In this document: positions 16,188 through 25,462 of the stretch, in pieces
Numbering within the stretch: the first letter of the stretch is position 1
Layout of the letters: each line of letters starts with the position of its first letter
Assembly: GCA_013153635.1 (NCBI GenBank)
Contig: JAADDZ010000024.1
Location: 1-64,000, forward strand
Source: Aquificota bacterium
GTDB taxonomy: Bacteria; Aquificota; Aquificia; Aquificales; Hydrogenothermaceae
Reading direction: 5' to 3'
Length of the DNA stretch: 64,000 bases
The notes under the pieces: generated by a model
What the model was told of the DNA's origin: nothing
Seen by the model: the letters and a program-made list of their open reading frames with translations, nothing else
Database searches by the model: none
Position numbers and translations under genes: made by a program

Positions 16188-18348
16188 ATTTTAGACTCCA
16201 GTTATAAGGCAGGTATCTGATACTAAGCTTGTCTTTGTTTAGTTCTATAAAATCTACTTTGTCATCGTCTACTGTATATTTTTTTATAAATTCTAATATT
16301 CCTTGTTTCCCTCCAAAATCTCTTTCATACCATTTAAATATTTCAGAAAGAAGTATCTTATTCTCTTCGGGAATGATAATCACTTCAGAGCTGTTAACGA
16401 AACTTTTGGCGGCAATATCTAGCTCTTTGTCTATGTTTTGGGGTGTGAAAAATTTTATTGGCGCACAAGAAGAAGCTCCACAAGTAATTGCAAAGTGAAT
16501 CCTTGGGTCTAATTCATCTACCATATATTTTTTCCTTGAATCTATCAGTATGAATTGTTTAAAAAGTTTGCCATAAGCTCTTTTGTTTTTGCGAAGTATT
16601 CCATGTAAAATGTCGTCTAAGGAAAATCTATATTTACCTATTCTGTATTTTAGTTTTGAAAAAAATCTTAAAACCTCTTTGACAGAATTTTCTATTTCCA
16701 GTGAGATTATTCCATCTATTACCATAGCATTGTATAGATTTATCCAGAATGCTAGCTTTTCTTCCTTTGTTTTTAATATATCTAAATCAAAATATCTAAG
16801 ACTTGCAGATACTTTTTTGTATTCTTGATATTCTTTAGAATGTTTTAGTAGTTTGTAGTTTATCATTCCTTGGGATATAAACTGTTTGGATTCTAAATCT
16901 TTTATAGAATCTAATAATTTTTGAGCTATATTCTCGGAAGGTAGTTTAATTTCCTTTCTATTTGGATAATCATTTAGTATTACTGTATTCCATAGTATCT
17001 TTTTGACGTTTTTGAATGGATTTTTGCTAAGATAGTTCCCTTCATAAGCTATATCTATAAAAAGGGCGGCTGTCCATGAAAAGTCTTTTGTTCCATAACC
17101 TCTCCCATCAAAAGAGTCAAAGTATTCGTAAAAATCAAATCTTATTGGTAGTTCTAAAATGTTTTTTGCAAGCTGTACAGCTTTCTCTTTGAAGCCATAG
17201 GATTTTAGACCTTGATATAACATCCAGTTTATATTAATCCATACAGGACCTCTCCAATAATTTTTTCTACTAAAGTCTTTTCTTGAAGTGTTATAGTTTG
17301 GTATTGTAAAGCAGTTTCCTTGATGGAGCGCACAAAAGCTAGTTGAGTTCAGATATTCATAGATTTTTTTTGCTTGATAAAAAGATGCCGCATTTCCAAA
17401 AAGTGGCATGAAACCTGCCGCTGTATCTACATTTATCAGTTTTTTTTGAGTTAAGTCGTAGGCATCAAATATCTTTCTCTTTTCGTTAAATAGGTTTTCA
17501 CTTATTCCTTTTTTTGTTAAGAGATACCATTCTTCTGGTTCACTGATTGAGAATCCAAGTATGTCGGCTAATTCTATCAGTGCTTTATTAGAGGCAGAAA
17601 GTATTGAGTTGAATAGAGGGTCATAAACTAAAAATGGGCATTCTTTGAATATTTCTCTTTCTATGTATCTGTTTTTTTTGAAAAGCTCCACAAGATAGAT
17701 ATATCTTTTATAGTCTATATCTTTGGGTCTCATTTCTGGGTCAATTACGCTAGTATCTTTTCTTTCGAAGTTAGGAATATCTACTTTATTTACATCGATT
17801 CTGTCTAAGATTTCGTCCCAAGTAGGAGAATTGTCCATTCCTGATTCCCAAGGGTGTCTTATGTAGATAAGCCCGTTGTTTTCAGGGTGACGTTCGTTAT
17901 AAAAGTATCTATGTAAATTCAGTAAACGAGGAAATAACCATTTTAGAAATTCTTTTACTTTTTCTTTATCTTTTGCGTGAGTATATATCTTTAGTGCGGC
18001 GACAGCATGGATAGGAGGCATTGTTATTCCTGATGTCAAAAATTCTTGGGGGGCATTTGTAGATAGTAGGTTCGTTTGCCATACATCAGGCTCTGGAAAG
18101 TATGTTCCCAGTCTTTTTTCGTCAAAAACGATTTGAGGAAGCATACCATTTTTCCATTGGGCGTTGAAGAGTCTTGTTAGTTCTTTTATGGCTCTGTTTG
18201 TGTTGTATCTTGAATAACCGATAGCTATAAAACTAGAGTCCCAGTTCCATTGATGTGGGTATAGGTGTACTGATGGGACTGTAAACTCTCCTGTCCAATT
18301 TTTATCTAAAATTTTTTTTGCTTTTTTTACATATCTTTTTATAGACAT
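16186..18348 (-). CDS. Fusion of a GH63/mannosylglycerate-hydrolase-like domain with a DUF547 domain
   Basis: The 720-residue protein has no signal peptide. Residues 1 to about 450 look like glycoside hydrolase family 63 of the mannosylglycerate hydrolase type: WNWDSSFIAIGY near 35, HPWESGMDNSPTWD near 166-179 (an acid Asp candidate), YWRGPVWININWM near 360 and YEYFDSFDGRGYG near 405 (a base Glu candidate). Residues from about 490 match DUF547: LAFWINLYNAMVID near 535 and DPRIHFAITCGASSCAPI near 617-634. Mannosylglycerate is a common compatible solute of thermophiles, so a sugar-hydrolysing cytoplasmic role is plausible. What DUF547 adds is unknown. Convergent with the cytochrome gene. Confidence 0.8.
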   Translation of the reverse strand: MSIKRYVKKAKKILDKNWTGEFTVPSVHLYPHQWNWDSSFIAIGYSRYNTNRAIKELTRLFNAQWKNGMLPQIVFDEKRLGTYFPEPDVWQTNLLSTNAPQEFLTSGITMPPIHAVAALKIYTHAKDKEKVKEFLKWLFPRLLNLHRYFYNERHPENNGLIYIRHPWESGMDNSPTWDEILDRIDVNKVDIPNFERKDTSVIDPEMRPKDIDYKRYIYLVELFKKNRYIEREIFKECPFLVYDPLFNSILSASNKALIELADILGFSISEPEEWYLLTKKGISENLFNEKRKIFDAYDLTQKKLINVDTAAGFMPLFGNAASFYQAKKIYEYLNSTSFCALHQGNCFTIPNYNTSRKDFSRKNYWRGPVWININWMLYQGLKSYGFKEKAVQLAKNILELPIRFDFYEYFDSFDGRGYGTKDFSWTAALFIDIAYEGNYLSKNPFKNVKKILWNTVILNDYPNRKEIKLPSENIAQKLLDSIKDLESKQFISQGMINYKLLKHSKEYQEYKKVSASLRYFDLDILKTKEEKLAFWINLYNAMVIDGIISLEIENSVKEVLRFFSKLKYRIGKYRFSLDDILHGILRKNKRAYGKLFKQFILIDSRKKYMVDELDPRIHFAITCGASSCAPIKFFTPQNIDKELDIAAKSFVNSSEVIIIPEENKILLSEIFKWYERDFGGKQGILEFIKKYTVDDDKVDFIELNKDKLSIRYLPYNWSLK

Positions 18349-18490
18349 AATTAACCCTTACTAAAATTTTCACGAAATAATAGATATATTTCAGTTTGCA
18401 TCAATTATCAAGTTATATAATCTTTTGTTAGAAAATATCGATAAGATTAATGTAAAATTTTAGATAAATACAATCTATAATGGGGATATT

Positions 18491-20551
18491 TTGTCAATCG
18501 ATTTTGAAATTAATGTAAAAACTATTTTGGATAATTCTCCAGACATTATATTCACTATTGATACTAAAGGGAAGGTTCTCTATGCAAATCCAGCTTTTTA
18601 TAAGCTGTTAGCCTATAGTAGAGAGGAAGTTATTGGTAAATCCATAAAGAAATTTTTACCAGATGAGAATATTTATGATTCTTGTATGATGTCTGTGGTA
18701 CAGTCAGGAGCTTGTTTAAATCAAGATACATATTTTCTAAAAAAAGATGGCTCTGTTATTCATGTTGTTAAAAATGTAAGAGCTGTGGTAAGAGAAGGGG
18801 AGGTTTTGTATCTCATTATTAATGCTAGAGATATATCTGTTTTAGACTACCTAAATTCTCTTTTACAGCAGGCAAAAGAAAAACTCAAAGAACAAAATAG
18901 AAAATTAGAAAAAATTGTAAAACAAAAAACTGAAGATTTAGAGTTCAAAAATGTCTTGCTAAAAGAGATAAAAAATTCTCTGCCGGTAGGTTTTATTTTT
19001 ATTTCTGCTGACGAAAATAATATCATTTATAATGATGTTATCAAGTATCATATAGAAGTGTCAAAAATATCAAGTTTAAAGTCTTTACTGTTTTCTGTAT
19101 CTAAAAAGTTAGAAAAAAACAGCAAAAGATTTTTCTATGAAAATATAAGGAATATTATTAAAAATAATGTTTGTGAAGGGAGTTTTGAGCTTTTCTTTTC
19201 AGATAAAAAGTACATTTATCTGACAATTAAAACGGTAAAGAATGAGGATAACTTCTATGGATACTTGTTTATATTCAATGATGTAACAAAACAAAAAAGG
19301 ATAGAAAAACAGTTAAAAGATAAGTTGTACAAAGACCAGTTAACTGGTCTTGATAATAGATTAAAGCTAATAGAGGACTTAGATATAGCTATAAACCCGA
19401 CAATAGCAATCATAAATATTGATGATTTTAAAGAGATTAATGATTTTTATGGACATGAGATAGGAGATAGAGTCTTAAAAGATTTCTCAACCTTTTTAAA
19501 GGCTTTTTGTTCTAAAGAAAAATTTCGTGTGTATAAGTTATCTGGTGATGAGTTTGCGATTTTGTCTACGAGATACTATCCTAGGAATGATTTTGAAAAT
19601 TTTATACAAAAACTTGTTTCAATTGTAGAGAAGAATGTATTTCACATAAGAGAGTACGATATACACCTAAACATAACAGTTGGTATCTGTGATGAGAAAG
19701 AAAATATCCTATCAAAAGCTGATATGGCTTTAAAACAAGCGAAAAAGAAGAAAAAACCTTTTTTAATTTTTGATAGTTCTTTAGACCTTTCTAAAAGGTA
19801 TGCTGAAAATATAAGAATCATTAGAGAGTTAAAAAGAGCTGTAGAGTCTAACGATATAGTAGTTTACTATCAACCTATTGTTAATAATAGTACAGGTAAA
19901 GTAGAAGAATACGAATGTTTAGTTAGGCTTATAGACTCTCAAAAGAATATACTAGCTCCTTCAAAATTCCTTAATATTGCTATGAAAGCAAAGATTTATC
20001 CTAAAATCACTCAAGCAGTGATAAAACAGGCATTTTCAAAATTCAAGAACAAAAATGTAAGATTTGCTATAAATCTTTCTATTAGTGATATTCTAAATCA
20101 CGAAACGGTAGATTTTATTTTGGATATGTTAAAAAATTTCAAAAATAAAGATAAGGTAGTGTTCGAGATACTTGAATCAGAAGGTATAGAAAATTTTGAA
20201 AGTATCTATAAGTTCATCAAAGAGGTAAAATCTCTAGGGGCTAAGGTAGCTATAGATGATTTTGGTTCTGGTTACTCTAATTTCGAGTTTATTTTGAAAT
20301 TAGAGGTTGATTACCTAAAAATAGATTCATCTATAATAAAAAATCTAGATACAGATATTTATTCTAATATCATTGCAGAAACAATTGTGAGTTTTTGTAA
20401 AAAGTTAGGTATCAAAACGGTTGCAGAGTTTGTCCATTCGGAAAATATATACGAAATCGTAAAAAGTTTAAATATGGATTATTCCCAAGGATACTTTTTA
20501 GGAGAACCTTCTCCTTTTTTAAAAAATAAGGGGAGTGAGAAAATAGTCTAG
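18491..20551 (+). CDS. PAS-GGDEF-EAL c-di-GMP signalling protein
   Basis: The start is TTG at 18491 with GGGGA at 18482-18486 as ribosome site. An N-terminal PAS domain (about 8-118, ILDNSPDIIFTID) is followed by a coiled coil (about 120-155), a second PAS-like segment, a GGDEF domain and an EAL domain. The GGDEF signature is SGDEF (near residue 350), still a permitted form. The EAL signature reads ECL (YECLVRL, near 474), with DDFGSGYSNF near 589 intact. It has no membrane segments, so it is a cytoplasmic sensor. It may cyclise GTP, hydrolyse c-di-GMP, or both. Its last 33 bases overlap the convergent MlaE-type gene. Confidence 0.88.
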   Translation: MSIDFEINVKTILDNSPDIIFTIDTKGKVLYANPAFYKLLAYSREEVIGKSIKKFLPDENIYDSCMMSVVQSGACLNQDTYFLKKDGSVIHVVKNVRAVVREGEVLYLIINARDISVLDYLNSLLQQAKEKLKEQNRKLEKIVKQKTEDLEFKNVLLKEIKNSLPVGFIFISADENNIIYNDVIKYHIEVSKISSLKSLLFSVSKKLEKNSKRFFYENIRNIIKNNVCEGSFELFFSDKKYIYLTIKTVKNEDNFYGYLFIFNDVTKQKRIEKQLKDKLYKDQLTGLDNRLKLIEDLDIAINPTIAIINIDDFKEINDFYGHEIGDRVLKDFSTFLKAFCSKEKFRVYKLSGDEFAILSTRYYPRNDFENFIQKLVSIVEKNVFHIREYDIHLNITVGICDEKENILSKADMALKQAKKKKKPFLIFDSSLDLSKRYAENIRIIRELKRAVESNDIVVYYQPIVNNSTGKVEEYECLVRLIDSQKNILAPSKFLNIAMKAKIYPKITQAVIKQAFSKFKNKNVRFAINLSISDILNHETVDFILDMLKNFKNKDKVVFEILESEGIENFESIYKFIKEVKSLGAKVAIDDFGSGYSNFEFILKLEVDYLKIDSSIIKNLDTDIYSNIIAETIVSFCKKLGIKTVAEFVHSENIYEIVKSLNMDYSQGYFLGEPSPFLKNKGSEKIV

Positions 20552-21268
20552 AACAAGTATCAATACAGATGCTACTACTACTCCTTTCGTTGTGGCTTTT
20601 CCAACTCCTTCTGCACCTCCAGATGCGGTATAACCAAAGTAGCACGCTACCATTGTTAAGCTTATACCAAACACTACAGATTTTATTACACCACCTATAA
20701 TGTCATATAATTCAGTCAAATCCTTCATTCTTTCCCAGTATATAAATGGGTTTACATTAAAAAATTCAGTGCTTATGATGTATCCCCCTATCACTCCAGA
20801 AGCTATTGACAGTATGGTCAACGCAGGAACCATAAAAAAAGCGGCTATTAATCTTGGAGCTATTAAATATCTAACTGGGTCAACCGCAAGAACTTCCAAT
20901 GCATCTATCTGTTCTGTAATTCTCATAGTCCCAATGTTTGCAGACATAGCAGAGCCAGACCTTGCTGTTACAAGAAGTGCTACTAATACAGGGGAAAGCT
21001 CTCTAGACAAAGATATAGATACAACCGCTCCCATCAAAAACTCTGCATTAAATTTATGGAAAGTTGGATATATTTCGATTACTATCACTCCTCCCATAAA
21101 AAAACCTGTAATAGCTATAAGTACAGCCGCATTTACCCCTATCTCTTCCATCTGTTTTAGGATATGTCTCAATTTTGGTGGGTGTATGAATATAATGGCT
21201 AAAGCTCTTAAAAAGAGGAGTGTTGCTTCTCCTATTTTATTTACAAACTCTTCTATATTTTTCCACAT
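20519..21268 (-). CDS. mlaE: MlaE/YrbE-family ABC permease for lipid transport
   Basis: The 249-residue inner-membrane protein matches the MlaE/TTG2B family: SRELSPVLVALLVTARSGSA and IGTMRITEQIDALEVLAVDP are its diagnostic segments, with five or six membrane helices. It would be the permease of a phospholipid-trafficking ABC transporter with an MlaF ATPase and MlaD substrate-binding protein, neither of which lies next to it. I take ATG at 21268 as start. A TTG at 21274 overlapping the dnaB stop (TTGA) is an alternative with possible translational coupling. The 3' end overlaps the GGDEF/EAL gene tail to tail. Confidence 0.85.
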   Translation of the reverse strand: MWKNIEEFVNKIGEATLLFLRALAIIFIHPPKLRHILKQMEEIGVNAAVLIAITGFFMGGVIVIEIYPTFHKFNAEFLMGAVVSISLSRELSPVLVALLVTARSGSAMSANIGTMRITEQIDALEVLAVDPVRYLIAPRLIAAFFMVPALTILSIASGVIGGYIISTEFFNVNPFIYWERMKDLTELYDIIGGVIKSVVFGISLTMVACYFGYTASGGAEGVGKATTKGVVVASVLILVLDYFLTPLIF

Positions 21269-21270
21269 AA

Positions 21271-22674
21271 TCAAATATCCACTTCATCTATCTCGGAAAA
21301 TTCTTCTAAGATTTCTTCTTCCAAAGGAGTATCAGGGGTTGTTTTTGCTAAGTTTTCAAACTTGGTTATCTCTTTTATAAAGGCAAGGTCTACTGTTCCT
21401 GTGGGACCATTTCGTTGTTTTGCTATAATGATTTCTGCCAAACCTTCTTCTTCTGGAGTTGGATTTTTTTTGTAATATTCTGGTCTGTGGATAAACATAA
21501 CGATGTCTGCGTCTTGTTCTATAGAACCACTTTCCCTCAAATCTGCTAATTGGGGTCTTTTGTCTGCTCTGATTTCTGTTTGTCTTGAAAGCTGGGCTAG
21601 GGAAACTATTGGGATTTCTAACTCTTTAGCAAGGGCTTTTAAGCTTCTAGATATTTCTGCAACTTCTTGCTGTCTGTTTTCTATTCTTCTATGAGATTTT
21701 AGAAGCTGAAGGTAGTCTATAACTATTAGACCTATATCTTTTTCTTTCTTTAGTCTCCTAGCTTTTGCTCTAAGGTCTAGTATTGTTAATGAAGCGGTAT
21801 CGTCAATAAATAAAGGGGCTTTAGCCATGTTTAACGCCGCTTCAGTGATAGAATTGAGTTCATCTTTATTTAAAAAACCAGCTCTAACCTTTTTTAAGGG
21901 TATTTTAGCTTCATTACATAAAAGTCTCATAACTATCTGTTCTTTTGACATCTCTAGGGAAAAGAAAGCGGCAGGAATATTTTCTTTTACAGAAATATGA
22001 TGCAGAATGCTAAGAGCAAAAGAGGTTTTTCCCATGGCTGGTCTTGCGGCGATGATTATCAGGTCTCCTCTATGTAAACCGGTGGTTTTTTTATCTAGCT
22101 CGTAAAATCCTGTAGGTATTCCGGTTATTACAGTATCTTTTTTGTATAGCTCGTTGATAATGTCTAAGGTTGTTTTTAATACTTCGTTTAATGAATAATA
22201 GGGAGTGGTAGTTTTTTGATTTGTTATGTCAAATATGAGTTTTTCAGCTTCTTCTATAAGTTCGTCTATATTTTTTGATATTTTTGCTTTAGTCTCTATG
22301 ATTTTTGCTGTTTTTATAAGATTTCTCAATATAGATTTTTCTTTTATCTGCTGGGCTAGGTCAGGTATTACTGTAGGAGGAGCCGCATCTCTTTCTAAGA
22401 GAATTGTTAAATATATATCTCCTCCGATAAAATCTAATTTCTGATTTTTTTCTAAGTGGTCTTTGAGGATTATTCTGTCTATCGGTTTTCCTAGTTCTAC
22501 TAGCTCAACTATAGATTGATATATAACTTTGTGTTTAGGGTCATAAAAGTCATCTGATTTTAGTATGTTTAGAACTTCATCTACTTTCGAATTATCTAAA
22601 AGTAAACCACCAAGTAAGGCTCTCTCTGCTTCTGTGTTTTCTGGGAGAGAGCCTTCATTTAGTTCTTCTTCCAT
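21271..22674 (-). CDS. dnaB: Replicative DNA helicase DnaB
   Basis: The N-terminal domain has the typical PENTEAERALLGGLLLD, and the RecA-like C-terminal domain has RPAMGKTSFALSI (Walker A) and IGLIVIDYLQLL (Walker B). The ESGSIEQDADIVMFIHR segment is also diagnostic. No intein is present. I place the start at ATG 22674, one base past the rplI stop, giving 467 residues. An in-frame ATG at 22698 inside rplI is possible but would add eight unusual residues. The gene follows rpsF-ssb-rpsR-rplI, a common arrangement. Confidence 0.94.
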   Translation of the reverse strand: MEEELNEGSLPENTEAERALLGGLLLDNSKVDEVLNILKSDDFYDPKHKVIYQSIVELVELGKPIDRIILKDHLEKNQKLDFIGGDIYLTILLERDAAPPTVIPDLAQQIKEKSILRNLIKTAKIIETKAKISKNIDELIEEAEKLIFDITNQKTTTPYYSLNEVLKTTLDIINELYKKDTVITGIPTGFYELDKKTTGLHRGDLIIIAARPAMGKTSFALSILHHISVKENIPAAFFSLEMSKEQIVMRLLCNEAKIPLKKVRAGFLNKDELNSITEAALNMAKAPLFIDDTASLTILDLRAKARRLKKEKDIGLIVIDYLQLLKSHRRIENRQQEVAEISRSLKALAKELEIPIVSLAQLSRQTEIRADKRPQLADLRESGSIEQDADIVMFIHRPEYYKKNPTPEEEGLAEIIIAKQRNGPTGTVDLAFIKEITKFENLAKTTPDTPLEEEILEEFSEIDEVDI

Positions 22675-22675
22675 T

Positions 22676-23128
22676 TTACTGTTCTTCAGGTTGTACATTT
22701 ACCTTTATAGTGGCAGAAACTTCTGGGTGAAGTCTGATTTTTATAGTATATATCCCAATATCTCTAATAGGGTTTCTTAGCATAATCTTTTTTCTGTCTA
22801 TTTCAACGTCAAACTGGTCTTTTATGCTTTGAGCTATATCTGCCGCAGTAACAGAACCATAGAGTTTTCCAGTCAATCCTACTTTTTTCTTTAAGACTAT
22901 TTCTTGATTATCTATTTTTTCTTTTATCTGTAGTGCTTTTTCTTTTTCTTTTTCTAGTTTCCTAGCTTTTTGTTTTAGTATATTTTGTACCATTCTTACA
23001 TAGTTATCTGTTGCAGGGTAAGCGTATCCTTTTGGTATTAGATAGTTTCTTGCAAACCCATCTTTTACTTCTATAATATCTCCGATTGTACCCCAACCTT
23101 CTACGTCTCTTGTTAAGATAACTTTCAT
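22676..23128 (-). CDS. rplI: Ribosomal protein bL9
   Basis: At 150 residues it has the usual length. The N-terminal MKVILTRDVEGWGTIGDIIE and GFARNYLIPKGYA are diagnostic of bL9. A long connecting helix rich in Lys and Glu (about 48-75) precedes the C-terminal 23S rRNA-binding domain. A GGAGG-type ribosome site precedes the ATG. Fourth gene of the rpsF-ssb-rpsR-rplI operon. Confidence 0.97.
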   Translation of the reverse strand: MKVILTRDVEGWGTIGDIIEVKDGFARNYLIPKGYAYPATDNYVRMVQNILKQKARKLEKEKEKALQIKEKIDNQEIVLKKKVGLTGKLYGSVTAADIAQSIKDQFDVEIDRKKIMLRNPIRDIGIYTIKIRLHPEVSATIKVNVQPEEQ

Positions 23129-23157
23129 TTGATTCCTCCTTGTTAGCTTAGTTTTAA

Positions 23158-23400
23158 CTAAACGATTACATAAGGTATAAGAGCTAACTGTCTTGCTTTT
23201 TTTATCTCTACTGCTAGTTTTCTTTGGTGCTTGCCACAGGTTCCGGATATTCTTCTAGGTATTATTTTTCCTCTATCTGAAATAAATTCTTTTAGTATGT
23301 CTACTTCTTTGTAGTTTGGTTCTTTTCCTTCTGCACAAAATTTGCAGTATTTTTTTCTTTTTTGATAAAAAGGTTTGTTTCCGATTGATGGATTAGCCAT
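23158..23400 (-). CDS. rpsR: Ribosomal protein bS18
   Basis: An 80-residue basic protein with [43 protein letters not shown] and the C-terminal ALIPYV, all typical of bS18. The Cys pair (C-F-C), a third Cys and a downstream His suggest the zinc-binding version common in thermophiles. S18 pairs with S6 (encoded at 23847-24191) on the 30S platform. It lies between ssb and rplI. Confidence 0.97.
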   Translation of the reverse strand: MANPSIGNKPFYQKRKKYCKFCAEGKEPNYKEVDILKEFISDRGKIIPRRISGTCGKHQRKLAVEIKKARQLALIPYVIV

Positions 23401-23414
23401 TTTTTCCTCCTTTT

Positions 23415-23828
23415 TTAAAATGGAATATCTTCGTCAGAAGACAAATCTTCTGGTTCTTCTACTGCCTCTGTTTGAGGCTCTTGTATCTCTTCTGTCTTTT
23501 CAGGTCTAGAGAGTATACTCACTTTTTCGGCTACTATTTTGATTTTGGTTCTTTTTTCTCCAGAGGCGGTCTCCCATTTGTCTTGTCTTAGGTGTCCTTC
23601 TAATACGATTTGTATACCCTTGTACAGTTGTTTTCCTAATCTCTCTGCTAGATAACTAAATGCCTCTACATCAAAATAATAGGTTTCTTCTTGCCATTGT
23701 TCACTATTTTTGGTTTTGTACCTTCTGTTTACTGCTAGAGTGAACGATGTGACCTGACTACCACTTGGTAAAAATCTAATCTCTGGGTCTCTTGTTAATC
23801 TTCCTATAAGAAACACTTTATTTAACAA
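23415..23828 (-). CDS. ssb: Single-stranded DNA-binding protein
   Basis: A 137-residue OB-fold protein. [20 protein letters not shown] and [11 protein letters not shown] are characteristic of bacterial SSB. The acidic tail ends in DEDIPF, the conserved tip that recruits RecO, PriA and other partners. Usual place between rpsF and rpsR. Confidence 0.97.
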   Translation of the reverse strand: MLNKVFLIGRLTRDPEIRFLPSGSQVTSFTLAVNRRYKTKNSEQWQEETYYFDVEAFSYLAERLGKQLYKGIQIVLEGHLRQDKWETASGEKRTKIKIVAEKVSILSRPEKTEEIQEPQTEAVEEPEDLSSDEDIPF

Positions 23829-23846
23829 TTTAAAACTCCTTAATGT

Positions 23847-24191
23847 TTAGTCTGTTTCTTTTTGAGGGGTTGTTTGTGCTGTTTGTTCTTTTGGTGGTTT
23901 TATCTTAAAGGTTAAAAATCTTATTACATTTTCATTGTATCTGTATAGAGGTTCTAGCTTGACAGGGAGTTCTGTGTTAGTCGTTTTGAAGTTAAAGGCG
24001 TAGTAATATCCAGAGTTAAAATTTTCTATAGGGTATGCTAACTCTTTTCTTCCCCATTTTTCAAAGTTGTATATCTCTCCGCCGTTTTCTGTGACGAATT
24101 TTTTTAGGTCTTCTACAAAAGAGTTCATCTCTTCTTCTGTTAGTGTTGGTTTTAACACAAATACAGATTCGTAATGTCTTGTTAACTCCAT
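23847..24191 (-). CDS. rpsF: Ribosomal protein bS6
   Basis: The start is ATG at 24191, placed by a perfect AGGAGG ribosome site. A longer in-frame reading to 24257 has no such site and runs through a hairpin. The 114-residue product starts MELTRHYESVFVLKP and contains WGRKELAYPIENFNSGYYYAFNF, diagnostic of bS6. First gene of the rpsF-ssb-rpsR-rplI-dnaB set. The upstream leader holds a hairpin (24232-24255) that could be an S6:S18 autoregulatory site. Confidence 0.95.
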   Translation of the reverse strand: MELTRHYESVFVLKPTLTEEEMNSFVEDLKKFVTENGGEIYNFEKWGRKELAYPIENFNSGYYYAFNFKTTNTELPVKLEPLYRYNENVIRFLTFKIKPPKEQTAQTTPQKETD

Positions 24192-24231
24192 ATAAAACCT
24201 CCTTATGGTTAATTTGTTAAGTATTTTCTTA

Positions 24232-24255
24232 GCCTCCTGATATTTCACAGGAAGC
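24232..24255 (-). promoter_or_regulatory. Hairpin in the rpsF leader
   Basis: GCTTCCTG and CAGGAGGC form an 8-bp stem with one G-U pair and the loop TGAAATAT. It lies 41 bases ahead of the rpsF ATG and lacks a following T-run, so it is unlikely to be a terminator for pth. S6:S18 leader structures are known in many bacteria; this placement fits, but I cannot confirm the conserved bulge. Confidence 0.4.
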
Positions 24256-24269
24256 AAGGAGTTATCTGT

Positions 24270-24839
24270 TTATATTATGCTTTTATTGCATAGATTCAAG
24301 GATTTTTCTATACCATATTTTATCACATTTAATAGGCATTCTACTGTAGAATGTATCGTTTTTTCAACTAGGAGTCTTTCTTCTTTTTTAAAGGGAGATA
24401 GCACATATTGGGCTACTTCTTTTTTATTTTTGGGTCTTCCTATTCCTATCTTCAATCTAGGGAAATTTTCAGTTTTTAGATTTTCTATTATGGATTTTAT
24501 TCCTCTGTGTCCTCCGCTAGAGCCAGATTTTCTAAGTCTAATTTTACCAAGGGGTAAATCTAGGTCGTCATATACTACTAATATTTGAGAAGGTTCTAGG
24601 TTGTACTCTTCTAACAGATTTTTAACTGCTATTCCGCTATTATTCATGTAAGTTTGGGGTTTTACTATGATTAGGTTTTGGTTTTTACATTCGTATATCT
24701 GGGAAAAACAGCATTCCTTTTTGTGTTTTTTACATTTGAGAGCAGATGCTAAAGCATCTGCCACCATAAAACCTATATTGTGACGGGTATCTTCATATGT
24801 TTTCCCCGGATTACCAAGACCTATTACTGCTTTTATCAT
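24270..24839 (-). CDS. pth: Peptidyl-tRNA hydrolase
   Basis: A 189-residue protein with GLGNPGKTYEDTRHNIGF (catalytic His in RHN), KPQTYMNNSG, LVVYDDLDLPLGKIRLR and GSSGGHRGIKSI, all Pth signatures. It frees tRNAs from peptidyl-tRNA released early from ribosomes. It overlaps the rplY gene by 4 bp (ATGA), a usual pairing. Confidence 0.96.
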   Translation of the reverse strand: MIKAVIGLGNPGKTYEDTRHNIGFMVADALASALKCKKHKKECCFSQIYECKNQNLIIVKPQTYMNNSGIAVKNLLEEYNLEPSQILVVYDDLDLPLGKIRLRKSGSSGGHRGIKSIIENLKTENFPRLKIGIGRPKNKKEVAQYVLSPFKKEERLLVEKTIHSTVECLLNVIKYGIEKSLNLCNKSII

Positions 24840-25444
24840 GTAGAGGTTTCTGTTTCTACCGCTTCTTCAGGGATTTCTTCTTCTATTACTTCTTCTTCAG
24901 GTTCAGTCACAACAGCAACAACCTCATCAGGAGGTGTTATTATTTTTACATCTTCAGGAGGTTTTATGTCTCTAACGTAAAGTACATCTCCAAGTCCTAG
25001 CTCTGAAACATCTATTTTGAGTTCTTCTGGTATTTTTCTTGGAACGGTTTTAACTAGTACAGAGTGAAGATGCTGTTCTAGAACTCCTCCTAATTCTACA
25101 CCTTTAGGTGTTCCTACGAGTTCTATAGGTACTTCTACCTCTAGCTCTACTCCAAAGGTAACCTCGTAAAGGTCTACATGTATAGGTTCATCTCCAAGAT
25201 AGTTGTACTGAATATCCTTTAATATACATATTCTTGGTTCTTCTTCTTTTTGGAGTTTGATATGAATCAAGAAGTTACCGTGTGGTCTAGAAAGTAGGTC
25301 TTTTTTTCTTATGTATATATGTGCGTTTGAGTGTCCCTTTCCGTATATTTCTGCAGGAATGTACCCTTGATTCCTTAGTTCTTTAACTTGGCTTTTTTTT
25401 CCGGGTATTCTTTCTACTGCTTCCCATTCTATTGTTTGTATCAT
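24836..25444 (-). CDS. rplY: Ribosomal protein bL25, long CTC form
   Basis: The 202-residue protein has the L25 domain (GKKSQVKELRNQGYIPAEIYG) and a C-terminal TL5/CTC beta domain with VPIELVGTPKGVELGGVLEQ. It ends in a Glu-rich tail. It binds 5S rRNA. Position between prs and pth is typical of many bacteria. Confidence 0.93.
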   Translation of the reverse strand: MIQTIEWEAVERIPGKKSQVKELRNQGYIPAEIYGKGHSNAHIYIRKKDLLSRPHGNFLIHIKLQKEEEPRICILKDIQYNYLGDEPIHVDLYEVTFGVELEVEVPIELVGTPKGVELGGVLEQHLHSVLVKTVPRKIPEELKIDVSELGLGDVLYVRDIKPPEDVKIITPPDEVVAVVTEPEEEVIEEEIPEEAVETETST

Positions 25445-25462
25445 TTTTTTTGTCTACCTCCT

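Noticed and set aside
20516-20545. CTCC-T6A6-GGGGAG hairpin in the sensor/permease overlap as a bidirectional terminator
   Set aside because: The stem is mostly A-T with mismatches and lies inside both coding sequences; I cannot support it.
20700-21380. A 226-codon plus-strand open frame across the mlaE and dnaB junction
   Set aside because: It is antisense to conserved permease and helicase motifs and shows no family features.
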